Shown: one piece after another, positions 24,201-36,391 of the stretch
How positions within the stretch are numbered: the stretch's first letter is position 1
Layout of the letters: the number at the start of each line of letters is the position of its first letter
Assembly (NCBI RefSeq): GCF_921293095.1
Contig: NC_060257.1
Location: forward strand, 56,456,968 to 56,520,967
Direction of reading: 5' to 3'
Source: Ischnura elegans
Lineage: Eukaryota; Arthropoda; Insecta; Odonata; Coenagrionidae
Length of the DNA: 64,000 nt
Program-made: the position numbers and the translations under genes
Notes under the pieces: generated by a model
Told to the model about the DNA's origin: nothing
Database searches by the model: none
The model's input: only the letters and a program-made list of their open reading frames with translations

Positions 24201-26225
24201 AGTTATTAACATAAAAAAGCTAATTACCTTGTTTAAAAAACAACTTTCAAACTACGTTGCATAAAGGTTTAAATTTCTATTAATTTTTTTTACCGACTTC
24301 GTGTTTGTAAAGGCTCTAGTTAAAATACAAACAGAGTTAAAGCCGTTCATCTATAAGGAGCATCGGCTCAAAAATAATAATTTGGTTACATTCAATTTAT
24401 CGCTTAAATAATCTGAAGATCATGCTTTTTCATAGCTTCTGAGGGCTACCGAATATGCCTAATATAAAAAGGAGAAGTTCGTGTTGAAAATACTACTATT
24501 TTTGCGTATAGTTGGCGTGGAATGACAATCTTAATGAAGCTCTATTTTTTCTTTTATCGACAGCGAAAAACAACTTATATCGTTTCTGGAGAATTTTAAA
24601 CTTTTCCATTAAAAAATTAGGCAGTGCTTTCTTTGTAAACTAGACTTTAAATTCCTATATTTACCCAATTTTTGTGTGGAAAATAGGGATTAGATACGAA
24701 TTAATTTATCGTCACTCGTTTCCATAAAAGTCAATTATAAAATGACATTATTTGAATTTCGTGCCAAAAATCATTGTTATACCTTTTTTAAATTACACAA
24801 CATAAATAACACGGGTGCAATAATTTTGTGAAAGTTTGATAATTAATATCGCTTTTATTATCGCTAGTACTTTAATGCTTTGGCAAACGAAGGCATTTGG
24901 AACTACATTAAAAAGGGTAAGCGTTTCTCGTTAGCCGGGAAAGTTATTTTATCTAATTGTGGATCAAAAACTAAGTAAAAATTTTTCCTATGGCTTTGTT
25001 TTGTCGATTATTAACATTGTTAAATAATTTTATTATATAGAAACACAATCAGAAAAACAGGAAACAAAAAAACGATTTTATCATAAAATTAAAGCCTTTT
25101 CGCATATAATAATTAAAAACTAAGATAAATTTGAAACAAACCACTAATTTTACTGTAGAAATTGAAGTCTGTTGAAATTTTTGTAACTTATGTCAGACTC
25201 ACTCTACGTCAACTCAGTGGCGAGTTATTGCGAACCAGTTACGATATTAATGGCAATTGGTGAAGATTTGACTCCAGAATCCCTTTCGCGTAATTATATT
25301 TTGGGCAATTTTTCTGAAATTTCGTGTCGATCTCTCACTTTTCTCCGCGACGATTTCATCCCATTCTATATTTTTCCTTTCAAGGACTCCGAGTTAAAAG
25401 CGCTTGCGTGTTCAAGGCGGTATTCCCATCGAACTTGCTCGCGATTGACTGTTCGGACAAAGAATGAATCAGCGACATGCAGCCGAGAATACTTCGAAGT
25501 CAATGGAGTGCACACGGACCTCGGATTATTAAGGGTTATGAGTACAGCCTAAAAACCAATTACCTATGGATCGTTCCATTTTAGTATTTAGTACAACCAA
25601 AATTCTTAAAAAAATAGAAAAATGCAAAAATGGGGAAAATATTGCAAAATGGAAAAAAATACGCCAAATTGCCGGTCCCCGTGACGGTGGGGTAAAGGCC
25701 TCGCATATTTAGTGACTCGGTGAAAATAAAAAAATAGCAATTTTTCGAGTCAAAACAATAATAAAAAATTGAAGCTTATTACCCTGGTTTCAAAAATTCC
25801 TGATTAAAAACAACATTGCATAACGGCTTGAATCTCTATTTATTTCTTTTACCGACCATGAGTGTCTACCAAGGTATTTGGATTTTATTTGTAATTTATT
25901 TTTTAAATATTGTACAAATTGTTATTTTTCATTTTATCTACGTCACTAATTATGCCAAATTTTAAGCGAATCAAAGAAAGTCAAATTTATCGGTGTGTCG
26001 TACTATGGATTAACATCAAATGACCCATGCGCAATTGGTTTTTAGGTAAATGCTCCAGATAAAAAAAAATGAGTAAAAGCCGTTACTCTATATGTAGAAA
26101 CGATCAAAGTTTACCACTTTGGTGCCCTTTAATCGTGTTGTTCATTCTTGTATGAATCTGTAGAACGTACTTTTTCATAAGTTCCGAGGGCCACTGACTA
26201 TGTCAAATATATAAGGTAGGGGCGG
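24200..26225 (+). repeat. Diverged direct repeat pair
   Basis: Blocks at 24210-24310 (GTTGCATAAAGGTTTAAATT, TTTTACCGACTTCGTGTTTG) recur at 25775-25890 (GCATAACGGCTTGAATCTCT, TTTTACCGACCATGAGTGTC). Blocks at 24425-24480 (TTTTCATAGCTTCTGAGGGC) recur at 26170-26220 (TTTTCATAAGTTCCGAGGGC). No coding sequence explains them. Confidence 0.5.
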
Positions 26226-26629
26226 CCCGGGCAAGACGCATATGTCAAAGGAAACTGTAGAAATAACTGTAAAAATATATGATCAAAAGATTTTTTTTTG
26301 TGAATTATTAGTACTTTTTTCACAAATTTCGGACTCAGCTTTAAAAAAAGTAAGAACTTTAACAAAAACTTCTTCTAAAATCAATAAAATAGAAACACGT
26401 CAATTATCCGTTTTGCCCTTGGTATCCGGGTAAAACGGATAGACCTTACGGGGAAAAAGGATAACTTGAAACATTAACAAATAAGTCCTGGAAATCATGA
26501 TGAAGAGAAGTAGACGCCTACTCCTGCATATGATATGCAGTTCTCGTGTGCCAATCCTTGGCACTGGCTGCACTATATCCAGTCTTCGATAATCGGCTCA
26601 CTGTATTTTTAACCGTTTACAGCCCATTC

Positions 26630-27050
26630 TCATTTCTTCCCATTTGGGAACAGACTCATAAAAATTCATGAAAATTATATTTCGTATCTGTGATTACTTT
26701 TATAGCTTTTGCTAAGTAAAAAAAAGCATGGAAGTATTTTTTAAAGTGAATTGCTTAACTTGTGTATACTTTGGTCGTTAATTATATCTTTTCAAAATTG
26801 GTTATTTTCATCACCTCTGTTGTGAGTATGCGGTTTATTCGATATTTTCCCCCCACACTCTCCCTCCAGTAGCAAACGCTCATTTAATCATGCATTACAT
26901 TATTAGGCTTAGTTTTTTGGTCCAGTGAATATTAATTTTTCAAGCAATAGCAAAATTTTGTGGCGTGTTCCCATTTTGGAACATGCTTGGAAACGCATTT
27001 AAAAATTTATTTCGGGTTTTCTTTCATAAAATCTCTTAAATTAGTTGTAA
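26630..27050 (+). mobile_element. Dispersed repeat, copy 1
   Basis: It contains CCCATTTGGGAAC, ATTCATGAAAATTATATTT, AGTATGCGGTTTATTCGATA and TCGGGTTTTCTTTCATAAAA. All recur in reverse order and orientation at 47525-47940 in intron 3 of the protease homolog. No clear termini or coding capacity. It is probably a non-autonomous transposon. Confidence 0.65.
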
Positions 27051-27158
27051 AATAAATAGCATATTAAAAAATAATAAAAATCAATTGTTAAGTTATTTCG
27101 GTCTTTATAGGTAAAGAAATTAAAGAAATCTGATTAGGCCTTTTTATTTTTAGATTTT

Positions 27159-28190
27159 GATGCCTCCACTACATAAACGCTCAACAATCGCCCACCGAAT
27201 AGAATCCGCTCATCTAGATAGCCCTTATAGTACTAGACGAGTCGATTGGTGCTTGAATTCATCAAGCGGGTTTTGGAGGGGGTGGGAACATTGTTGTGTC
27301 ACGTGTTGTCGAGTATTGTGTCCATAAGGGGTTTTAATATTCTAAGATTTCCCCGCCGTTTCGTGAAAGGGAAAGGAACTTTATAGTTCACTGTTAAAAA
27401 GATTTGTTATTTTCAATAGGATTTGATTTGACGGATAATTCATTCTTTGGATAGATTAAATTTAGCATTGAGACCTAATTGGACTAAGGTTTTAAAAATT
27501 TCAAGAGAGTGACGATTTTGTGGTTATTTTTCAACTATTAAAGTCCATAAGCGTTGTGATAAGCGAAATACATTAGGTAAATGTATAAAGATATACCACT
27601 CACAAAATATATATCAATAATGCAGTATGTTAAATACTAAATTGTAACAATTCCCCAAATTTCTTTGGTCTAAAAGAAATAGTTTTCAAGATATTCCAAT
27701 TTGAAAAATAGCCTTGATGATGGTAACTGTATTTCACCTAAACTGACATCTGCAATGTATAATCTGCGATAGTATTGATTTCCTTTCCATTCAATTGTTG
27801 TCCCCAATAAATGCCAACAAAACTATACCAGTGGATGATAAATCCTTTAAGGAATAGCAATACGATAAATTTGAAGAAAATGAAGAATCGAAATATATCG
27901 AATATGAGTCCACCAATCATGCATATTTCCAATGGGCGGCATTTAGAAGGATAAGATGCACCTGTAAAACCAAATTTCAATAGGTTAACAGAAATTACAA
28001 AGAAGATAAGCCAATTTCCGTATATTCTACTGCAAAAGAAATGAACTTTCGATTATAGCGACACTTGATTTGAACGAATCGCTATCACATTTAGTTGCCA
28101 TCCACTCATTGGTCATTTCCTTCATAATGAGCGGATTTGATTCGGTGGGCGATTGTTGAGCGTTTATGCAGTGGAGGTATTGATTTCTCT
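27159..28190. repeat. Inverted pair of 60-bp repeats about 0.9 kb apart
   Basis: The block at 27159-27215 (CCTCCACTACATAAACGCTC, AACAATCGCCCACCGAAT) is repeated inverted at 28125-28190 at about 90% identity. The DNA between them is AT-rich and shows no gene. The right copy overlaps the coding-like stretch at 28106-28430. Confidence 0.7.
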
Positions 28191-28430
28191 GTCTTCCAGT
28201 ATCTGCTGGGTCCTGCTAATTCAGAATTCTTAGCCTTTATGCTTTTTAATTTTTCAGATTTCATAGCCTGCAAAGCTGTAACAGTAATGGACGTCAATAC
28301 TTCTGACTTTTGCCTCTTGTGTCTACGGTTCGTTTTGGGGGCGGCTATAGCTGGTATGGGCTTGATTTTCTGTCATCTGAAGCTCGCCGAAGGTGCTGGT
28401 TTTGATGGTCCTTCTGTTGTCTGAATGAAG
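28106..28430 (-). pseudogene. Possible transposase C-terminal tail (weak)
   Basis: On the minus strand one frame reads APKTNRRHKRQKSEVLTS, then VTALQAMKSEKLKSIKAKNS and basic residues to a stop. A proline-rich lead, a basic KR-rich patch and a VLTS-like motif followed by a short helix is typical of the C-terminal tail of pogo/Tigger (CENP-B-like) transposases in arthropods. There is no DDE domain nearby and there is a stop upstream, so this is a guess from motif order. Confidence 0.25.
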
Positions 28431-28474
28431 TATTGTGGCTAGTTGTCGGCATGGGATTTGAAGGATGTAAAAGT

Positions 28475-29410
28475 AAATAAATGTGCCATCAAACTAATAC
28501 AACGTTTAATTGATCACTAAAAAAATGGCGCAAAAAATATGTTCGAACCTTTGCAAAAACGATTGCAGCAGCAAATGACAGTGGTCAGTGGACCCTTTCT
28601 GCACTGCTCACTACTCTGACTTGTCTTTTGCTGTTGAAAGATGAAACTTTAAGTGGTTGTAGTTACTGTTCTTTACACCTAGTGCGAAAAATCCACAGAG
28701 GAAAAATCATTCGCCTTGACTGGGATTCGAACTCGGATCCCTCGATTTCCGGCCGGGTAGTTTAGTCAGTTAAGCTACCGAGGCGTCATTCTCCCCTGTG
28801 GAAATTTGTGGACTATACCGGACAAGGTGGTATGGAATGCTGAGCATATGATGCGACTAGCAGTCCAAGTCGTGCGCATGGCGCCACAGCCGGAGAGCAA
28901 AGTCCGAACTTTGAACACTAGAGGTGTTCGCTCTGGACTTATTAAAGTATACCGGGACTAGCCACGGTGATAACTTTTTACGGAGTCACCCGCAATGCAC
29001 AAATAGTGCGAAAAATCCACAGAGGAAAAAGCATTCGCCTTGACCGGGATTCGAACCCGGATCCCTCGATAAGCTACCGAGGCGTCATTCTCCCCTGTGG
29101 AAATTTGTGGACTACTGTTCTTTACACCTGTTCATCCAAGTTATGTGTTAGTCACATCAAAGTTTCGTTTCTCCTTAAAAGCGAATATATAACCGTTTTG
29201 CCCGTATCCGGCTTGCCCAAAGCCACAACATTAGAAACATGCATAAAACTTTCACACATATTTGGCAGTTTGTGGAAGACTACAATTACAAATTAAACTT
29301 AAATAAACGTAGTCTCGAACAAATAGAACGCTTGACTGATCACTAGACAATTTGTGCAAAAAACATGAGTTCAATCAAATCTTTGCGAAAATCGTAAGAA
29401 AGCAGCAGCA
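28475..29410 (+). repeat. Diverged direct repeat flanking the composite element
   Basis: The block at about 28500-28580 (TTGATCACTAA, GCGCAAAAAATATG, a CCTTTGCAAAAACGATTGCA-like end) resembles 29325-29410 (CTGATCACTAGA, GTGCAAAAAACATG, CTTTGCGAAAATCGTAAG), same orientation. Confidence 0.45.
28681..29112 (-). mobile_element. Short element with tRNA-like terminal direct repeats and 17-bp target duplication
   Basis: Terminal repeat 1 (28681-28813) and terminal repeat 2 (29005-29112) are direct copies beginning AGTGCGAAAAATCCACAG and ending TTGTGGAC. Repeat 2 lacks an internal 25 bp. On the minus strand each reads as a tRNA-like module: GCCTCGGTAGCTTA, then box B GAGTTCGAATCCC or GGGTTCGAATCCC, closed by AAGGCG. 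Identical 17-mers flank the whole unit (28664-28680 and 29113-29129). It could be a dimeric SINE or a miniature terminal-repeat retroelement. Confidence 0.75.
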
Positions 29411-29680
29411 ATCGTTCTTATTCACTTTAACGACAAACGCGCTCATGTATTGCGTTGTTTTAACTGTTATGTTGTCACCCGGCCGATCAGCTGAGCCGGC
29501 CTACGCGTATCGTGACGCCTTCCTTTAGCGATTTGTGGAAAAACCGTTATTATTTTTGTCTTTACTATGCTTCTTGCCTGGACTGCCCCTGTAGGAGAAG
29601 GTTGCGTAGAAAATATTTTTATTTTTTTAGCTCAGGAGGAATGACAATTTTCTTGTCAGTACATGAATTATTGACGAATA

Positions 29681-29872
29681 ATGTTCAGTTATTTAGTATG
29701 TGGTGGGGGACGTGGTTTTAAGCATTTAAAAGATGCATTTGGAGTTGACTTGAAAACCCCGAATATTATGAGCACGGCAAATAAGTCTAGCCAGAACTAT
29801 GCAATAAAACTGCACAACGCCGAAGATGGCAATAATATTCCTTTCATCCGACGCCTATTTAAATGTCCGTAA
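29681..29872 (+). CDS. 63-codon open frame ending at a good splice donor
   Basis: The frame reads balanced, non-repetitive residues (for example NKSSQNYAIKLHNAEDGNN) and runs into CC|GTAAGT at 29869. That is what an internal exon edge would look like, but there is no matching partner exon and I do not recognise the residues. It may be an isolated remnant of a transposon protein. Confidence 0.12.
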   Translation: MFSYLVCGGGRGFKHLKDAFGVDLKTPNIMSTANKSSQNYAIKLHNAEDGNNIPFIRRLFKCP

Positions 29873-30156
29873 GTAGCTATTTTCATGATGGTGGCCGAAA
29901 TTTTGAAAATTATCCATTCTAGAGAAAAATTCAACCTAGGTGCGGAAGTTTGTTTTGTGGGCAAAACGAAAACATAATTTTGCACCATATTTTTTAAATT
30001 CAAATATATTTCTAATACTGCCGAAATGATTTTAATGCAATAAACTTCCATAAGTTATTACTTTTACTTTAATCACTTATGGTAAAACCTCTCGCATAAC
30101 GTGTTCTGTAATCACAATCAATGGAACAATCCAGCTCAAAATAATCTCAAGAGAAC

Positions 30157-30190
30157 TGAGGCGGATCCAGGATTTTTTCTGGGGGATACA
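30157..30190. mobile_element. One-ended MITE fragment
   Basis: GAGGCGGATCCAGGATTTTT then CTGGGGG matches the left end of the hAT-like MITE at 10510-10722. No right end was found. Confidence 0.4.
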
Positions 30191-32504
30191 ACAATTATTA
30201 AATGAAATATTATATTCATTTTAATATGAAATTTATGTGAAATACGTACGAAATTAGATGATTGATGGTCCCTTATAATCAAAACAAAACGAACTGTATG
30301 ACAAATGTTGTCTATTTTTCAATTAAAAATTGAAAACTGATTTATCCTATTTTCCGCGGGAATTAAAAATAATAACTTGCGGGACATTAAAACTAAAGAG
30401 GATATAGTAACGGTATAAATGATAAATTTGTATCTTCTTGCGTTCATTTCTCTGTGGCTGATCTTGTTTTAATACTCTTAGTTTTCCTCAAGGCATAGAA
30501 TTTTCTAAAATTCGAAAGTGTTTGGATTTTTTTAAAAAGTGAAATTAAAATAACATGTGCACATATATTCGACTTTTTGAATGATTAAATTTTATTAATT
30601 TTAACAAATACAAATGCAAATTTGTGAGAATCAATTGGTTGTTTTTATAAATTACGAAGAATCACACTATTTCTCCTAATTTATCAAAAGCTCAATTTAA
30701 TAAAATTTTAGAGTTTTAACAGTCAGACATAGGAGTTATTAAATATGATCTGCGACTTATAATGGCCTTAGTAAATGTTATAAACATAGTTTGAAACTAA
30801 AATTGCACTAGTTCATAACAATTATATGTGCTAAAGTTTTTAATGTAAGTACTTAAGCATTTTAATGGATATCCAGATCTTGGATACCCTCTTTATGCAA
30901 GAAACCCATTTTTGTAATAGCTATCTCGTCTCTGGATTTTAATTATTTTATTCTTTTGAATGCGTTATGAAGGAAATATTTAGGATATTTTGAACATAAA
31001 GTCATCAGATCAATGATTTTTTTGTTGAAAGACTTTCTGAAGTGGGGTATTTTTATGCCTTAAAGCCTTGGTCTCTTTCTCTGCCTCTGGAATCAATAAG
31101 GATCCGTTTGAAGCAGTCTGCGGTGATATTGAAAGCGACCCCTTTAGTTGATAGAGAAGAAATAGCGTAAAAAAACTCTTCTTGATCCAAAAAGTGTCCT
31201 CAAAGTCGCTATGGAGCTTTAAATATGTAACATGATTGTCTAGAGGTCCTCGACCTGCACCGTCGATATTTACAGGCATTTTTTCCATCGAAATGCTTCC
31301 ACCCCTTTCATTCGGATCGCGCCGTTTAAGTGTCGATATCATCTTGAGAGTTTGACCGTATTTAAGTGGGAGAAAGTGGACAGGATTCAAGCAAAAAAGG
31401 CTAGCTTTTTTGGACGTGTTGAATCGACAATAGTCACACAAATAATATATGATACCATTTGCTACTCTTTTTTACATTTCAACATTGTTTGTAAAATGTT
31501 CGGTCATTATTTATTAAATTTAGGCAGTCATTTATTACATTTAGGCAAAAATGAATTCTGACAAATGAGAATCTGTACAGTTTTGAATCTATTTTATGAA
31601 TGGATAAAAAAAAGATATGCTATGCCAATTGCATAATATCGTAAATTTAATTCTAAATTACCAAGTTTTTATAGCCATTCTAGCATAAATAATTCTAAAT
31701 TACCAAACTTATATCGTTGTCAACGATTAAAAAAGACATGTTTAGAGTCAATTATAATTCGTCATCAATGGTCGATTCGTGAGTTACCCATGAGATATCT
31801 ATTGGTCATCAGTGCGATTTTTAAAATCTAATTTCTTATCCCTAAATGGAATATTGAATGAAGTATTGTACTCCTCTGTGATAGTTTATTAGATTTCTCC
31901 TATGCACATCGCTACGTACTTGCCATTGATATTTCCATCGGGCAATGATATGATCGATGAAATTCAATTTTTTGTTCTGGATATTTCTTTCACGTGTTCC
32001 TGAAATTTGACAAATCATTAGATTTTCCATTATTATTATTGGATTATTCTATATAACCATACTGAGCCGTGTGCATATTTTATGTGAATGATGTGGATGG
32101 AAATATAAAGGTTGTAGCTCGTATTTCATTTGTTTCCTTCGACTAATTCCGAATCCCATGATTAAATTTTGTGGAAAAGCTAAGTACTTGTAAATCAATG
32201 TAGCATCCGTGGAAACCAATTTATTATCATACATAAAGAAACCATATTTTATCGTTAGTCCAGTATAAGTTGCGCTCGGTGAAAAAAACTTCGTTTCATT
32301 TGATCCGGGACGCGTCGTCGTATGTTGATTTCATAACTCAGAGCATATGAGCCCCATAGCACAATGTCTTTTCTTTTACTTATGATAATCCTCGACACCA
32401 ATGACAAAACCCAGCGTCAAAGCGACAAAAACAGATTGGATAAAACTCCATGAATATTTGTACTTATCCTGAAATATAGCCAACACGTTCGTTAGCTTTT
32501 TTAT
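30191..32504. other. AT-rich DNA; one 143-codon minus frame of doubtful status
   Basis: A minus-strand frame at 31010-31441 has a less AT-biased core (KRRDPNERGG, PVNIDGAGRGPLDNHV) than its surroundings and could be a degenerate coding fragment. I recognise no domain and see no splice context. Nothing else stands out. Confidence 0.3.
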
Positions 32505-32866
32505 AGCCTGGCGAAAGTGAGATACGGAGAACGTCAATTGAAGTGGCGCCAATTGCGAAAATAATAAAAAAATTTGCATAAACATGCTTGAGAAACTGTA
32601 CTAAACACAAGCTAAGCAAAAAATATTTTTTTGCTTAGTTTGTGTTTAGTAGTTTCTTACCGTTTCTGACGAATTCCATGAAAATCAGAGCCCGGCGAAA
32701 GTAAAATACGGAGCACGTCAATTGACGTGGTGCGAATTTTTGCAAAAATTATTAAAATTTTTACTCAAATCATATCTTATGAAGCATAAGAATCTGTACT
32801 AAACAATAGCTAAGCAAAAAAGTTTTGTTTAATCGGCCGATTCTGACGAATTCCACGAATATAGGC
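32505..32866 (+). repeat. Tandem duplication, about 181-bp unit
   Basis: Copy 1 is 32505-32685 and copy 2 is 32686-32866. Both carry GCCYGGCGAAAGT, TACGGAGMACGTCAATTGA, ACTGTACTAAACA or CTGTACTAAACAATAGCTAA, then TTCTGACGAATTCCA. An AT-rich inverted stretch (AAGCAAAAAATATTTTTTTG) closes copy 1. Confidence 0.8.
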
Positions 32867-35820
32867 CCCTCATTGAATGTGTTAAGAGAAACTTTCAGAT
32901 CATAGACTGCTTACTTCATACAGTGGCAGGAAACTGGATAAAACCGGAGTGTAATAATTTTGATGGTCTGTTCTAAAGAGTGCGGTAGCATAACTTCCTA
33001 TTTTCAAAACTTTATCAAACCCGTTGTGTGAATCAGAAATTTTTTATTTGTTTTTTACACTGTAGGCAAATATCTGAAGTTATGTTCCACACAGCTTTGA
33101 TGATAATATCAGGTAAGAGCCGTCCCCACTCTCCATACTCTTAGTAAACCGATTTCTGGCATTCTTAATGTCTCTTGCCATCATATTAGGGGTTATGTTG
33201 GCATTTTATTCCTGGATGTTGGACTTCAAAAATTGTAGGGTCATTAAACGGTTCAAATAAAAACGAAAATTAAAAAAAAAACCCTTTGAAAAAACAAGAA
33301 GTGGCTAAATCGAACAAATTGTTCCCATACGAACGAAATTTATGGGTAAAAAAAAATCCGCTCGAAAAATAGGCCTCGCTGACAAACGCAAAGGTACTCG
33401 CCACTGGCAACTAAACTTAGAGAGATCTAAACTATATAGTTGTGCCTCTCGAACTAGGGATCCGCCTCGACATCAACCGACTGAACGTCGTACATTTTAA
33501 AACAGAAAGTTTGTCGCCGCACCCTGTAGCTACAAATTTAGCCAGTCATAATTTCTCGCTCATTTTCTCCGAGAACCAACATTACTGAATGAATAGATAG
33601 CATTAAAATGAAAAAAATGCATTGATTTCATGCTGAAATTCAATGTTCGGAGAAATACTGAGTGCAGCTATAAGCGAAGACAAAATGGATAATTTAAAAT
33701 ATTCACTTAGATTTTTCGGTCTAAATACAAGATATGTGAACCGCCAAAATCTGTCCGAAGAAAGCAATACTTTTGTTTTATTCTTCAAAAATAAGGTTGA
33801 ACTTGGTAACTTTGGATGCTACCATGAAAGACATCAAATTATCAAAGACATGAAAGACATTGTAGAAATATGCCACAGTGGAATTTGCGCGGAATTGATT
33901 TGAATCGTCCAAATTTGCCAGCATATGGAAGATCTCGGTTCCAAACCTTGTAATGAAATGTATTACCTCACGTTCAATATCACCCTCCACACGTATAATT
34001 TTATGAACCACTGTGTGCTATCTTTTATTTAATTTGAATCTAAAATTCCTCTTATTTAAACATTGAAATGCAATTAATATTGAGATTTTTGCAAGCCATA
34101 TTTTCGTAAATCGCGCTAATTTTTTAAATTATTGATATTTCTCCATCTCCAATAAATTCAAGATATATATTCAGAGGTGACTTGGGGTCAGGGTTGTTCT
34201 TCGCCCTTATCTAGAGCCTCGTGACAGTTCATCGGCTCTCTGTTGTGGCCAGGCCAAGGTATTTGATGGTCGTTCTGGAACGCGGTGAACGTGAGGTGAT
34301 CTTTAAGGGTGGGCCAAGGCTGGGAACGTTTGACACACATCTCAGGCCAACCTGGAGGACACTTACACTATCGCTCTGAAGTCGCGTGGAAAGCAAAGCG
34401 TGTTTGTCTTAATGGGGGGGAAGGAGTTAACGATTTGACACATAGCTAATTGAGTCGGACAGCAGAGCAGCAAAAAAAGACGACCTTTACTGTTTATCTG
34501 TAAGAACAGCAATGATGAAATGTGGACCACAGAAAATGGAAAGAGTTTATAATAAATTACCATATAAATTTTTAAAATTCCGAAGTTCCAGCCTCCTCCA
34601 GGCAATTTGTGCTGTGCATTGCTAGTGTTGGTACCCTCGTTGTAAAAGCTGTTATGTGATGTTTACGGGGAAACTAGAAATAAATAACAAATTTTATCAG
34701 TTTGATTTTTTGTGCTTCTATTTCTAAAATATACGGGGCACATGTATATCCAGTAAAAATGGCCATTGCAATCACTTCGCTAAGAATAAATTTAACCTAT
34801 TCAGGCGTGGTAAAGTGGAAGTTCGACATATTAAAGTATAAGGTAGGTGCAATTTTCCGCAGTCGTTTTAATGCATACAACGCCATCTTGTCTGTGGCAA
34901 CGTGTCTTGTACCACGTGGCCAATTATTGTCGTGATGGCTTGTGGGCCAAAACGCGTCATACGTATTAAAATAACTGGAAAGGTGCATCTATATTTTATT
35001 TATTAAATTTTTCTAAGTGAAATTTTTATTCACCATTAATCGTCAGTTATATTATATTTGTTTATTCGATTTTAATTTTCGTGCATTTCTATTCTTTAAT
35101 CTGATTTTTGAAAATATCAGCCAACTTTATGGTCCATGAATTAGTGGGTGAATATTAATACAGATGCCTTGTTGGCACTGAAATATTATTTTTCCGTTTA
35201 CATCAGATTAAGAAAAATATATATTGCATAGCAATTTAAAAAAATATGTTAGACCATAATTGTGGAATAAAATTGGGTGATAAGTGTACACCATGTTTCA
35301 CCTTGACTATTTTTGCTGCAGAAACATTGAAAGAGTTCTCAATTGGTTTTTGTACCTATAGATTGTTTCCATTTGTTATCCAGGTCACATTGATCACAAA
35401 TTTTCTGAAAAAAATGCTTTCCCTCACTTATTTCATCATTGTGTGTAGTACAACAGTTTTTTTCCTACCGTGGACCTGGAAAATTCAGGCCGCCTTGCTT
35501 TCTCATGTACGTATAGATTTTTTCCCGCTAAATTTGTTAGGACGTACCTTTTCCCGTGGCTGAAATTCTTGGGATAGGAAGGGGGTATGCTCTCATTTGC
35601 GTCTGTGCAATTATTAACGAGGCATCTACTTACTCCGGCTGTGCGGGTCGTAACCTCGATAACCCAGGCCTTCTGTCCTCTTTTCCAGTTCCAAACATAC
35701 TCCCTCATCCTCACCGAAGAAAGACGGGCGAAGAAAACACCCCTTTGCACAGACAAAATGGATACAAAAGAATGAAATATTGTTTTCCGATGGGCGCCAT
35801 TTTGTATCGGCTTCAGACGT
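32867..35820. other. No gene recognised upstream of the protease homolog
   Basis: Mostly AT-rich. A GC-richer part from about 35520 to 35820 has long overlapping frames on both strands (166 codons on the minus strand at 35436-35936) with no recognisable domain. I read it as promoter-proximal DNA rather than coding sequence. Confidence 0.4.
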
Positions 35821-35858
35821 AGATAAAAAGGGTGACACGTCTCCTCTCCTTCGCAGTC
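35821..35858 (+). promoter_or_regulatory. Candidate core promoter (TATA plus initiator)
   Basis: AGATAAAAAGG at 35821-35831 is TATA-like. Its T at 35824 is 31 bp before the A at 35855 in CGCAGTCTT, an arthropod initiator-like sequence (consensus TCAGTY). The spacing is right for a TATA/Inr pair. I see no downstream promoter element. That it drives the protease homolog is inference from position and strand. Confidence 0.35.
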
Positions 35859-35926
35859 TTGTCTCTTTCCGGGGAAACTCTCCACTACACACCTGTTCTG
35901 TTTCACCAGCCAGTAAGACCTTGAAG
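35855..35926 (+). other. Candidate 5' untranslated exon of the protease homolog
   Basis: It begins at the predicted initiator A and ends at TTGAAG|GTAACA. The first coding exon has a polypyrimidine tract and acceptor (TTCTTTTTCCAG, AG at 38516-38517) just one base before the ATG, which implies an upstream non-coding exon. This is the nearest well-formed candidate. An alternative donor lies at 35913. Confidence 0.3.
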
Positions 35927-36007
35927 GTAACAGCAAGTTAGTTCTTTAGTTCTTTCAGGGTATACTTCAATACATTCAGACTGAGGTTTCTTGGTTAGTT
36001 AACTGTT

Positions 36008-36391
36008 TTATTTATTTATTTTAGATAAACTCGGATGGGAATCTCTGTCAAACCGTATACTGAAAAATAGACTAAACCTATTACATAAATTCAAGAGCAG
36101 TGTATTTTCTGACGAAGTTAGGTACATCTTACGAGCGCCAACGTACTACGGTAGATCAGATTATATAAATAAAATAAGAGAGATAGACTGTAGGACAGAT
36201 ATATTCAGAATTTCTTTTTTTCCATGATCAATAAGAGATTATAACGGCAGCGTTATGACTCACAAGTATATTAAATGACTAGTATTGTAGCCTTCTAAAT
36301 TATGTATAATTTAATGCATGTTTCTGAATTTTTTATTTATTTATATTTTGTAACTCATTCTTAACTGTGTAGGATTCCATTATAAGTGTTT
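36008..36391 (+). mobile_element. LINE 3' fragment with 17-bp target duplication
   Basis: Identical 17-mers TTGGTTAGTTAACTGTT flank it (35991-36007 and 36392-36408). The coding part reads LGWESLSNRILKNRLNLLHK and later a RAPTYYGRSDYINK-like tail, typical of a LINE reverse-transcriptase C-terminus. It is 5'-truncated like most LINE insertions. It landed at the edge of the fold-back element that follows. A second copy lies inverted at 37800-38450. Confidence 0.75.

Noticed and set aside
25190-25552. 120-codon open frame on the plus strand
   Set aside because: No recognisable domain, no splice signals that join it to anything, and Ser/Leu-rich composition as expected from a moderately AT-rich random frame.
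35436-35936. 166-codon minus-strand frame and overlapping plus-strand frames
   Set aside because: Frames are open on both strands in a GC-richer stretch, none resembles a family, and the region is better explained as promoter-proximal DNA.
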